Shown here: positions 1-6,480 of the stretch, piece after piece
How positions within the stretch are numbered: the stretch's first letter is position 1
How the letters are laid out: each line of letters begins with the position of its first letter
Assembly: GCF_000763905.1 (NCBI RefSeq)
Contig: NZ_JRKN01000004.1
Coordinates: 62,001-126,000 of the forward strand
Reading direction: 5' to 3'
DNA: 64,000 nucleotides
From: Paracoccus halophilus
GTDB taxonomy: Bacteria; Pseudomonadota; Alphaproteobacteria; Rhodobacterales; Rhodobacteraceae
Made by a program: the position numbers and the translations under genes
The notes under the pieces: model-generated
Databases searched by the model: none
Told to the model about the DNA's origin: nothing
Seen by the model: only the letters and a program-made list of their open reading frames with translations

Positions 1-208
1 TGAGGATGCGGCGCAGCGCGCCCGGGTCCATCACCATGTGCCAGCGCGCGCCGGTCCGCCCCGAGACCATCGGCTGACGCGTCGCAAGCTCGGGGATCAG
101 TTCCAGCACATTGCGCCGCGCCGCCACCGCGCTGGCGATCACCCCCATCATCCGCGTGTTCAGGCGGACGCGGGCGGGGTAATGCGATGCGGAATCGTCG
201 GTGGGCAT
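1..208 (-). CDS. Cytochrome P450, N-terminal part (runs off left edge)
   Basis: Reading the minus strand from an ATG at 208 gives about 69 residues open to the window edge. The stretch RNVLELIPELATRQPMVSG followed by GRTGARWHMVMDP and ALRRIL resembles the N-terminal region of bacterial cytochrome P450s, where a proximal helix leads into the first beta-sheet and a substrate-access segment. The haem-binding Cys motif lies outside the window, so the P450 call rests on this N-terminal resemblance only. The start is the first suitable ATG; no strong ribosome site is visible, and a start further upstream is possible. The Lrp-type gene upstream points the same way but is probably a separate unit. 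Confidence 0.55.
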   Translation of the reverse strand, partial: MPTDDSASHYPARVRLNTRMMGVIASAVAARRNVLELIPELATRQPMVSGRTGARWHMVMDPGALRRIL

Positions 209-280
209 GGCAGGGAACGGGCAGGGGGGCGTGGGTTCCGCCCAGCATGCGCCAGATGCCGGCCGATCTCAACGCCCTGT

Positions 281-742
281 CTAGACCGGCAGCGCTGTGG
301 TCTGCGCCACCGTCCGCAGCGAGAACGAGGATTGCATCTGCGCGACCCCGGGCAGTTTCGCCAGCCGCTGGCGGTGGATGCGGGCGAAATCGTCGGTATC
401 CTGCGCCACCACCTTGAGCAGGTAATCGGCCGAGCCGGCCATCAGGTGGCATTCCAGCACGTCCGGGATGGTGCGCACCGCGCGCTCGAATGCCTCGAGC
501 AATTCGTCCGCCTGACCCGACAGGGTGATCTCGACAAAGACCGTGGTCGGGCGCTCCAGCTTGCGGGCGTCGAGCAGCGCGACATAGCCGCGGATGACGC
601 CGATTTCCTCCAGGCGCTGCACCCGGCGGTGGCAGGCACTGGGCGACAGGTTGATCTCGGCGGCCAGGTCGGCATTGGTCATCCGCCCGTCGCGTTGCAG
701 CACCGACAGGATGCGGCGATCCGTTGCGTCCATCTCGATCAT
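281..742 (-). CDS. Lrp/AsnC family transcriptional regulator (AldR-like)
   Basis: A 153-residue protein with the classic two-part Lrp layout. An N-terminal winged HTH (about residues 5-65, including DRRILSVLQRDGRMTNADLA and LSPSACHRRVQRLE) binds DNA, and a C-terminal RAM/ligand-binding beta-alpha-beta domain (about 70-145, with ECHLMAGSADYLLKV) forms octamers and senses amino acids. It is transcribed divergently from alanine dehydrogenase with about 130 bp between the starts. In rhizobia and mycobacteria this pairing marks AldR, the alanine-responsive activator of ald, so the same role is inferred here. The start is the first Met before the HTH. Confidence 0.88.
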   Translation of the reverse strand: MIEMDATDRRILSVLQRDGRMTNADLAAEINLSPSACHRRVQRLEEIGVIRGYVALLDARKLERPTTVFVEITLSGQADELLEAFERAVRTIPDVLECHLMAGSADYLLKVVAQDTDDFARIHRQRLAKLPGVAQMQSSFSLRTVAQTTALPV

Positions 743-874
743 CGGCGAACATCCCTGCCTGGCCGGTTCCCGCGTGGGAATTTTCTTCGACCATAACGGT
801 TGAAAAAGCGCAGCTTAAGCAGAAAATGCGAAAATCGCTGTGTCTCCATCCAGGCGCAACATAGGAGGATGACC
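743..874. promoter_or_regulatory. Divergent lrp-ald intergenic regulatory region
   Basis: This 132-bp gap is clearly more AT-rich than its surroundings and separates the divergent regulator and alanine dehydrogenase genes. Positions 780-808 contain an imperfect inverted repeat (TTTTCTTCGACC, then CGGTTGAAAAAG), and more A-rich tracts follow at 803-836. Lrp-family proteins bind such degenerate AT-rich palindromes, so this is the probable operator. Exact promoter boxes cannot be fixed by eye. The AGGAGG at 863-868 is the ribosome site of ald. Confidence 0.45.
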
Positions 875-1993
875 ATGAAGATCGGATGCCCAACCGAAAT
901 CAAATCCCAGGAGTTCCGCGTCGGCATGACCCCCGAGGCCGCGCAGGAGGCGGTCGCGCATGGCCATGACGTGCTGATCCAGACGGGCGCGGGCGTCGGC
1001 TCGGGCTTTGCCGATGAGGATTATTCCGCCGCCGGAGCGCGTATCCTGCCCGATGCCGCAAGCGTCTTTGCCGAGGCCGAGATGATCGTGAAGGTCAAGG
1101 AGCCGCAGGCCGATGAACGCGCCATGCTGCGCAAGGGGCAGGTGCTGTTCACCTATCTGCATCTGGCACCCGATCCCGACCAGACCCGCGAATTGCTGGC
1201 CAGCGGCGTGACGGCCATCGCCTATGAGACGGTGACCGATACGCGCGGCGGGCTGCCGCTTCTGGCGCCCATGTCCGAGGTGGCCGGCCGTCTGGCGCCG
1301 CAGGTGGGCGCCTGGACGCTGCAAAAGGCCAATGGCGGCTCGGGCGTGCTGCTGGGGGGCGTGCCGGGGGTGCGGCCGGCGAATGTGCTGGTGGTCGGCG
1401 GCGGCGTCGTCGGTACGGCGGCGGCGCGCGTGGCGGTGGGCATGGGGGCGAATGTCACCGTGCTGGACCGCTCGGTCGCGCGGCTGAGCTATCTGGACGA
1501 TGTCTTCATGGGCCGGCTGACCACGCAATACGCGACCGAGGGCGCGATCACGGAATTGCTGCCCGGCACGGATATGGTGATCGGCGCGGTGCTGGTGCCG
1601 GGCGCGGCCGCGCCCAAGCTGGTGTCGCGCGCGCAGCTTGCCCTGATGAAGCCCGGCTCGGCGCTGGTCGATGTCGCCATCGACCAGGGCGGCTGTTTCG
1701 AGACCTCGCGCGCCACGACCCATCAGGACCCGATCTATGAGGTGGACGGGATCATGCATTACTGCGTGGCGAACATGCCGGGCGCGGTGGCGCGGACCTC
1801 GACCCGGGCGCTTGGCAATGCCACGCTGCCCTTCGTGCTGGCACTGGCGGGCAAGGGCTGGCGGCAGGCGCTGCGCGACGACGCCCATCTGCGCGCCGGG
1901 CTGGCCACGCATGAGGGCGCGCTGACATCCGGCCCGGTGGCGCAGGCGCAGGGTCTGGACTGGGTCCGGGCCGACAGCTTTCTGGACGCCTGA
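875..1993 (+). CDS. ald: Alanine dehydrogenase
   Basis: A cytoplasmic enzyme that interconverts L-alanine and pyruvate plus ammonia using NAD, feeding alanine carbon into central metabolism. The protein is 372 residues, the normal family length. Lys75 (in KVKEPQ) and His96 (in YLHLAPD) fall exactly at the catalytic positions known for the family. The Rossmann glycine motif GGGVVG is at 175-180, and VDVAIDQGG lies near 270. The ATG at 875 is preferred because AGGAGG (863-868) sits six bases upstream; an in-frame ATG at 869 would touch the ribosome site. It is divergent from an Lrp-type regulator that probably activates it in response to alanine. Confidence 0.95.
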   Translation: MKIGCPTEIKSQEFRVGMTPEAAQEAVAHGHDVLIQTGAGVGSGFADEDYSAAGARILPDAASVFAEAEMIVKVKEPQADERAMLRKGQVLFTYLHLAPDPDQTRELLASGVTAIAYETVTDTRGGLPLLAPMSEVAGRLAPQVGAWTLQKANGGSGVLLGGVPGVRPANVLVVGGGVVGTAAARVAVGMGANVTVLDRSVARLSYLDDVFMGRLTTQYATEGAITELLPGTDMVIGAVLVPGAAAPKLVSRAQLALMKPGSALVDVAIDQGGCFETSRATTHQDPIYEVDGIMHYCVANMPGAVARTSTRALGNATLPFVLALAGKGWRQALRDDAHLRAGLATHEGALTSGPVAQAQGLDWVRADSFLDA

Positions 1994-2059
1994 CGTGGAT
2001 GGAAAAGGGCCGGCGCGGGCTTGTCGCCGCGCCGGCCCGGTTCTGCCTTGCCGTCCGGA

Positions 2060-2497
2060 TCAGGCGCGCTGCGCGCGCAGCTCGTCGCGGATCTGGGCCA
2101 GCAGTTCCTCCTGCGTCGGGCCGGCAGGGGCGGGCGCTTCCTCGACCGGGTTGCGGTTCGCGGCTTCCTTGACGCGGTTCACCGCCTTGACCAGCATGAA
2201 CACCACCCAGGCGACGATCAGGAAGTTGATGACCGCCGACAGGAAAGCGCCATAGGCAAAGACCGAGGCCCCGGCCTCGCGCGCGGCGGCAAGGCTGGCG
2301 CCTTCGGGCACATTGCCGCTCAGGACGAGGTAAAGGCCGCTGAAGTCGGTGCCGCCGGTGACCAGACCGATGATCGGGTTCAGCAGATCGTCGACCAGCG
2401 AAGTGACAATGGCCGTGAAGGCCGCGCCGATGATGATGCCGACGGCCATATCCATGACATTGCCGCGTGCGATGAATTCCTTGAATTCGTTTAACAT
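2060..2497 (-). CDS. mscL: Large-conductance mechanosensitive channel MscL
   Basis: A homopentameric inner-membrane channel that opens under extreme membrane tension and releases solutes during hypo-osmotic shock. The protein is 145 residues with the family order: N-terminal helix ([20 protein letters not shown]), pore-lining TM1 ([15 protein letters not shown]), periplasmic loop, TM2 ([20 protein letters not shown]) and a charged cytoplasmic C-terminal helix ([12 protein letters not shown]). An upstream in-frame Met would add nine residues unlike the family, so the Met of MLNEFKEF is chosen. It is a stand-alone gene, convergent with ald and divergent from the GST gene. Confidence 0.96.
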   Translation of the reverse strand: MLNEFKEFIARGNVMDMAVGIIIGAAFTAIVTSLVDDLLNPIIGLVTGGTDFSGLYLVLSGNVPEGASLAAAREAGASVFAYGAFLSAVINFLIVAWVVFMLVKAVNRVKEAANRNPVEEAPAPAGPTQEELLAQIRDELRAQRA

Positions 2498-2586
2498 GGT
2501 TTTACCTTTTCCAGCCTGTTGCACGTTCTTGCGCGCGTCGCCAATATCACGCCGAAATTGGCGCGAAAAGCAAAATAGGATAACGC

Positions 2587-3288
2587 ATGGCTGTACTTTC
2601 CGACTATCCGATCACCCGCCGCTGGCCGCCCAGGCGACCCGAGGTCATCCAGCTTTACACGCTGAATACGCCGAACGGCATCAAGACCTCGGTCATGCTC
2701 GAGGAATGCGGCCTCGATTACGACTGGCACCGCATTTCCATTTCCGACCCCGAGGATCAGTTCACCCCGGAATTCCTGTCGCTGAACCCGAACAACAAGA
2801 TCCCCGCGATGATCGACCCCAATGGCCCCGATGGTCAGCCGCTGGGCATCTTCGAGACCGGCGCGATCCTGATCTATCTGGGCGACAAGACCGGGAAATT
2901 CCTACCGAAATCGGGCGCGGCGCGCTATCACACCATCCAGTGGCTGATGTGGCAGATGGGCGGCGTCGGGCCGATGTTCGGGCAGGTCGGCTATTTCCAC
3001 CGCTACAAGGGCAGCGAGATCGAGGACCCGCGTCCCCGCACCCGCTATTACAACGAGGCGCGCCGCCTGATGGGCGTGCTGGACAAGCAGTTGCAGGGCC
3101 GCGACTGGATCACCGGCGAATATTCCATCGCCGATATGGCGGTCGGCCCCTGGCTGCGCACCGTCCGGGTCAATTACGAGGCCGAGGCCGAAACCGGCAT
3201 GGACGGCTTTGCCAATGTCCAGGCCTATCTGGCGCGCTTTCTGGCCCGCCCCGCCGTGCAGCGCGGGATCGAGGTGGGCGCGGCCTGA
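2587..3288 (+). CDS. Glutathione S-transferase family protein (YfcG/YghU-like)
   Basis: A 233-residue cytosolic GST fold: a thioredoxin-like N-terminal domain (about 20-105) and an all-helical C-terminal domain (about 115-225). The motif [13 protein letters not shown] is typical of the Nu-class, Ure2p-like proteins YfcG and YghU of E. coli, which act as glutathione-dependent disulfide reductases and peroxidases using a Thr/Asn instead of the usual Tyr/Ser. NKIPAMID and [13 protein letters not shown] form the glutathione-binding edge. [16 protein letters not shown] is the conserved GST C-terminal N-capping region. An AGGA lies shortly upstream of the ATG. Substrate unknown. Confidence 0.85.
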   Translation: MAVLSDYPITRRWPPRRPEVIQLYTLNTPNGIKTSVMLEECGLDYDWHRISISDPEDQFTPEFLSLNPNNKIPAMIDPNGPDGQPLGIFETGAILIYLGDKTGKFLPKSGAARYHTIQWLMWQMGGVGPMFGQVGYFHRYKGSEIEDPRPRTRYYNEARRLMGVLDKQLQGRDWITGEYSIADMAVGPWLRTVRVNYEAEAETGMDGFANVQAYLARFLARPAVQRGIEVGAA

Positions 3289-3399
3289 TCCCCAAGGCGC
3301 CTCCGCTCCGTCGGGCTGGCGGGGCGGGGAATAATTCCCGGAGCCATCCGTAATCATGCTGCAATGGTTGATATTGCATCGCTGAAAAGGACGGATGAC

Positions 3400-3699
3400 A
3401 TGAGATTCGCATGCAAGACCGCGATGTTCGCCGCGCTGGCCCTGTTCACCCTGCCGGGCCTTGCCGTCGCCGATGACGACGACTGGCTGCGGCGCAGCCT
3501 CAGCATTGAGCGGGCGCTGTTCCGCGATTTGACGGGTTGGGACGATCGCCCTGTCCGTCGCGTCTGGCGCGATGACCGGCACCGCCACGACCGCCGCTGG
3601 TCGGGGAACCGGCGCGGCTGGGGCGGCGATGACGATGACGACGATCGCGGTCGCCGGGGTCGCGGGCGGGGCCGGGGCGGGCATGACGACGACGATTGA
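3400..3699 (+). CDS. Small secreted Asp/Arg-rich protein, unknown function
   Basis: A 99-residue protein with a clear Sec signal peptide (about residues 1-25, hydrophobic core AALALFTLPGLAVA with cleavage before DDDD). The mature part has extreme composition: it starts with a run of Asp, then has an Arg/Trp/His-rich middle, then alternating blocks of Asp (DDDDDD, HDDDD) and Arg/Gly (RGRGRGRGG). The Asp runs could bind divalent metal such as calcium, but this is inference. The ATG at 3400 is chosen because AAAGGA (3386-3390) precedes it and the signal peptide starts there; an in-frame ATG at 3364 is less likely. No family recognised. Confidence 0.6.
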   Translation: MRFACKTAMFAALALFTLPGLAVADDDDWLRRSLSIERALFRDLTGWDDRPVRRVWRDDRHRHDRRWSGNRRGWGGDDDDDDRGRRGRGRGRGGHDDDD

Positions 3700-3840
3700 T
3701 CGCGCCGGCATGGGCCGAGCAGCATCCCCGGCAGGTTTGCGCGCGCCCACGCGGGCAGACGCTCACCGCCAGGCGCGAATGGATCAGGGTCAACCCGCAA
3801 AGCCCTGAACGGCGGCGAGGGTGTGTTTCTCTTTCATCTT

Positions 3841-3869
3841 CAAATATCCCCGCCGGAGGCTCCGGCGGG
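3841..3869 (-). terminator. Terminator hairpin with Rhodobacteraceae-type GGGGATATTTG tail
   Basis: A perfect 9-bp stem (3849-3857 with 3861-3869) has a 3-base loop and lies just downstream of the minus-strand qor stop codon. On the minus strand it continues as GGCGGGGATATTTGAAGA, a sequence seen repeatedly after genes in Rhodobacteraceae genomes (from memory, not searched). It probably ends the COQ9-qor transcript. Confidence 0.7.
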
Positions 3870-3887
3870 TGCCACCGGCATCGCCGC

Positions 3888-4880
3888 TCAGCTTTCTTCC
3901 GACACCTGCAACAGGATCTTGCCCACGTGATTGCTGCTTTCCATGCGCCGATGGGCTTCGACCGCATCCTGCAGGGCAAAGGTGCTGTCGATCAGCGGAC
4001 ACACCGCCCCCGAGGCGATCAGCGGCCAGAGCCTGGCCTCGAGCTCCTGCGCGATCAGGGCCTTGGCGTGGTCCGATTGCGGCCGCAGGGTTGAGCCGGT
4101 CAGCGTCAGGCGCCGGCTCATCACCGGCAGGAAATTGATTCTGGCCTTCGGCCCCGAGAGAAAGGCGATCATCACCAGCCGGCCGTCATCGGCAAGGCTG
4201 GTGATATTGCGCTCGATATAGTCGCCGCCGACCATGTCAAGGATCAGGTCCGCGCCGCCGGCCTTGCGCATGACGGCGACGAAATCCTCCTCGCGATAGT
4301 TGATCGGCCGGGCGCCCAGTTCGGCGCAGGCAATGCATTTCGCATCCGATCCGGCGGTCGCCCAGACAGTCGCCCCCAGGGCGCGCGCGACCTGTATGGC
4401 GATGGTGCCGATGCCGGATGTGCCGCCATGGACAAGAAACCGTTCGCCCGATTGCAGGCCGCCGCGCATGACCACATTGGACCAGACGGTATAGGCTGTC
4501 TCCGGCAGGGCGGCGGCGGCGCGCAGGTCCAGCCCCTCGGGAATGGGCAAGGCGTGCTCTGCCGCGCAGGTCGCGTATTCGGCATAGCCACCGCCGGGCA
4601 GCAGGGCGCAGACGCGGTCGCCCGGCTTCCAGCGGGTCACGCCGGGGCCGACGGACAGGACCGTGCCCGCGCATTCCAGCCCCGGCAGGTCGGATGCGCC
4701 GGGCGGCGGCGCATAGAAACCCGCGCGCTGCAGCAGATCGGGACGGTTCACCCCGGCCCAGGCGATCCGGATCAGGATCTGCCCGTGCCCCGCGACCGGC
4801 ACCGGCCGTCTGGCCGGTTTCAGAACCTCGGGCGCTCCGGCGCCGGATATCTCGATGGCGCGCATGACGTCGGGGATCAT
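3888..4880 (-). CDS. NAD(P)H-dependent quinone oxidoreductase (PIG3/QOR-type, zinc-independent MDR)
   Basis: A 330-residue member of the medium-chain dehydrogenase/reductase superfamily. The GroES-like N-terminal half (about 1-130, with GVNRPDLLQRAGFYAPPPG, typical of the PIG3/TP53I3 group) lacks the zinc ligands of true alcohol dehydrogenases. The Rossmann NADPH domain (about 140-270) carries VHGGTSGIGTIAIQVA. Such enzymes reduce quinones or enones with NADPH. The start codon at 4880 overlaps the COQ9 stop by four bases (ATGA), indicating translational coupling; the next Met (4865) is less likely. Pairing with COQ9 suggests a link to quinone metabolism, which is inferred. Confidence 0.88.
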   Translation of the reverse strand: MIPDVMRAIEISGAGAPEVLKPARRPVPVAGHGQILIRIAWAGVNRPDLLQRAGFYAPPPGASDLPGLECAGTVLSVGPGVTRWKPGDRVCALLPGGGYAEYATCAAEHALPIPEGLDLRAAAALPETAYTVWSNVVMRGGLQSGERFLVHGGTSGIGTIAIQVARALGATVWATAGSDAKCIACAELGARPINYREEDFVAVMRKAGGADLILDMVGGDYIERNITSLADDGRLVMIAFLSGPKARINFLPVMSRRLTLTGSTLRPQSDHAKALIAQELEARLWPLIASGAVCPLIDSTFALQDAVEAHRRMESSNHVGKILLQVSEES

Positions 4881-5554
4881 CCGTCAGCCTTCAGGTCTGA
4901 GGGCATCCCGCCCCGGTCGGTGCTGCTGCCGGTTCCGGGCGGCCGTATCCAGCCGCTTGCCGCCTGGGTCAGCGCCGCCATTCCGGGCAGCGCCGCGACG
5001 CGCCCCTTGATCGTCTCGAAGCGCATGATGCCCTCGATCCGGCGGTCCAGGAAGGCGCGCGTATCCCCGGCATCCTGCGACTCGTCGCCCAGCCAGTAAA
5101 GCGCGGTGGCGCCATAGACCGCCGACAGCGTCGCGCGCTTGGAATACCAGTTCACATCCTGCGAGCGGTCGCCCAGCCCGGTCCAGATGGCATCGGCGGT
5201 TTCCCAGATCAGCCGCGCGCCCAGCCCGGCATTCTGCGGCAGCGCCAGAACGATGGCGCCGGCGCGGGCCAGTTCACGATCGCTGACCGACAGCCGGTAC
5301 ATGACCGCCTGCGCGATGCGGTCGCGAAACCGGCCCGGGGGCGCTGCGCCGCGCAGCCATGCCAGCAGCGCGGCGTCACCCCTGCGGTGATAGGCGGCGG
5401 CAAGATCGGCGCCGCCGCGCGGCAGATAGACGCGCGCAAGATCGGGACTCATCGCCAGATCCCGCGCGCCGGCGGCGATCGCACGGTCGCTCATGCCGTC
5501 GAACACGGCATGTTCCAGCGCGGCCTCGATCAGGCGCGCTTGGTTGTCGGTCAT
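4877..5554 (-). CDS. COQ9 family protein (ubiquinone biosynthesis)
   Basis: A 225-residue protein of the COQ9 family, a TetR-like helical lipid-binding fold that helps ubiquinone biosynthesis hydroxylases in mitochondria and alphaproteobacteria. The family signature is very clear in the second half: QDVNWYSKRATLSAVYGAT followed by ALYWLGDES, then FLDRRIEGIMRFE. CAGGAGG stands six bases before the ATG on the minus strand. It is the first gene of a two-gene unit with the quinone oxidoreductase (four-base overlap) and is divergent from rpsU. Confidence 0.92.
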   Translation of the reverse strand: MTDNQARLIEAALEHAVFDGMSDRAIAAGARDLAMSPDLARVYLPRGGADLAAAYHRRGDAALLAWLRGAAPPGRFRDRIAQAVMYRLSVSDRELARAGAIVLALPQNAGLGARLIWETADAIWTGLGDRSQDVNWYSKRATLSAVYGATALYWLGDESQDAGDTRAFLDRRIEGIMRFETIKGRVAALPGMAALTQAASGWIRPPGTGSSTDRGGMPSDLKADG

Positions 5555-5662
5555 ATTGTCCTCCTGATTCTTTCGCCCTGCGGCACGGAAAATCTGGACA
5601 AAGCCGATTCTCCCTGTTAGTAGACCGCGTCCTGCAATTCAGTTCAACTCTAACCTAGGAAG

Positions 5663-5676
5663 GTGGTGACAACCAC
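5663..5676 (+). promoter_or_regulatory. Hairpin over the rpsU ribosome-binding site
   Basis: The five bases GTGGT (5663-5667) can pair with ACCAC (5672-5676), which directly abuts the rpsU ATG. The left arm overlaps the AGGAAGGTGG ribosome-binding sequence, so folding would hide it. This could be a simple translational switch; it is seen in the sequence but untested. Confidence 0.35.
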
Positions 5677-5883
5677 ATGCAGGTAAGTGTTCGCGATAAC
5701 AACGTCGAACAGGCGCTTCGTGCTCTGAAGAAGAAACTTCAGCGCGAGGGGGTGTTCCGTGAAATGAAGCTCAAGCAGCATTTCGAGAAACCCTCGGTCA
5801 AGAAGGCCCGTGAAAAGGCCGAGGCCGTCCGCCGCGCCCGCAAGCTGGCGCGCAAGAAAGCGCAACGCGAAGGCGCGCTGTAA
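5677..5883 (+). CDS. rpsU: 30S ribosomal protein bS21
   Basis: A 68-residue, strongly basic protein matching bS21 throughout ([20 protein letters not shown] start, the [13 protein letters not shown] middle, and an Arg/Lys-rich tail). bS21 sits on the 30S platform near the anti-Shine-Dalgarno end of 16S rRNA and helps initiation. The ATG at 5677 is preceded by AGGAAGGTGG. It is a single-gene unit with its own terminator and divergent from COQ9, an arrangement I recall from other Rhodobacteraceae. Confidence 0.97.
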   Translation: MQVSVRDNNVEQALRALKKKLQREGVFREMKLKQHFEKPSVKKAREKAEAVRRARKLARKKAQREGAL

Positions 5884-5909
5884 GACAGCGACCACATCGG
5901 TTCAGGAAG

Positions 5910-5936
5910 CCCCCGCATTGCCGGGGGTTTTCTTTT
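5910..5936 (+). terminator. Rho-independent terminator of rpsU
   Basis: A six-base stem (CCCCCG 5910-5915 with CGGGGG 5922-5927) and six-base loop are followed by TTTTCTTTT. It lies 26 bases after the rpsU stop. Confidence 0.85.
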
Positions 5937-5947
5937 GCCGCCGGCGG

Positions 5948-6274
5948 TTACCACAGTTCCGAGCCGAGCCTGCGCCGGATCTCGTCCTTGTCCTCCTGGA
6001 TCATGCCGGGGACCAGAAAGATATCGAGGATCACCCACAGGCAGACCAGCCCCAGCAGCGGCCAACCGATCAGCAGCGGCGCGGTCAGCCAGCCAAGCCC
6101 CCACAGCGCGGCCATGAAGATGCCGCTGACCCAGCGGCCCAGATACATCCGGTGCAGCCCCAGCCCCCATAGCAGGAACAAAAGCAGATAGGCGACCAGC
6201 GGCGATTTCGCGTCATTCGCCACCCTCTGTTCGATCAGCATTTCCCTTTGGCTGTCCATTGGCCCCTTGTCCAT
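5948..6274 (-). CDS. TM2 domain-containing membrane protein
   Basis: A small inner-membrane protein with the TM2 pattern: a first membrane helix (PLVAYLLLFLLWGLG) continuing into the hallmark HRMYLGRWVSGIF, a second helix (LLIGWPLLGLVCLWVILDIF) and a polar tail. TM2 proteins are widespread but their biochemical function is unknown. The start is uncertain: Met at 6274 (chosen) or 6259, each with only weak ribosome sites, while a longer frame to 6340 lacks family character. It is convergent with rpsU, whose terminator lies between them. Confidence 0.8.
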   Translation of the reverse strand: MDKGPMDSQREMLIEQRVANDAKSPLVAYLLLFLLWGLGLHRMYLGRWVSGIFMAALWGLGWLTAPLLIGWPLLGLVCLWVILDIFLVPGMIQEDKDEIRRRLGSELW

Positions 6275-6480
6275 GTTAATGCCGCTTACATATAGGCGGC
6301 CCGCGACCGGAAACAAGATGCGCCCGCGCTCCTGCGTCATGCGTCCGGGGCGACCCGATCATGCGGGTTTTCCCTGCGAATCCCGGTTTTTCCGCGCCCG
6401 CGTCCGGTGCCGGATGCACAACCCTACCATTCCGCCGCGCCATGGGTTAAGTGACGCGCAAACGTCACGGGGACGCCGCT

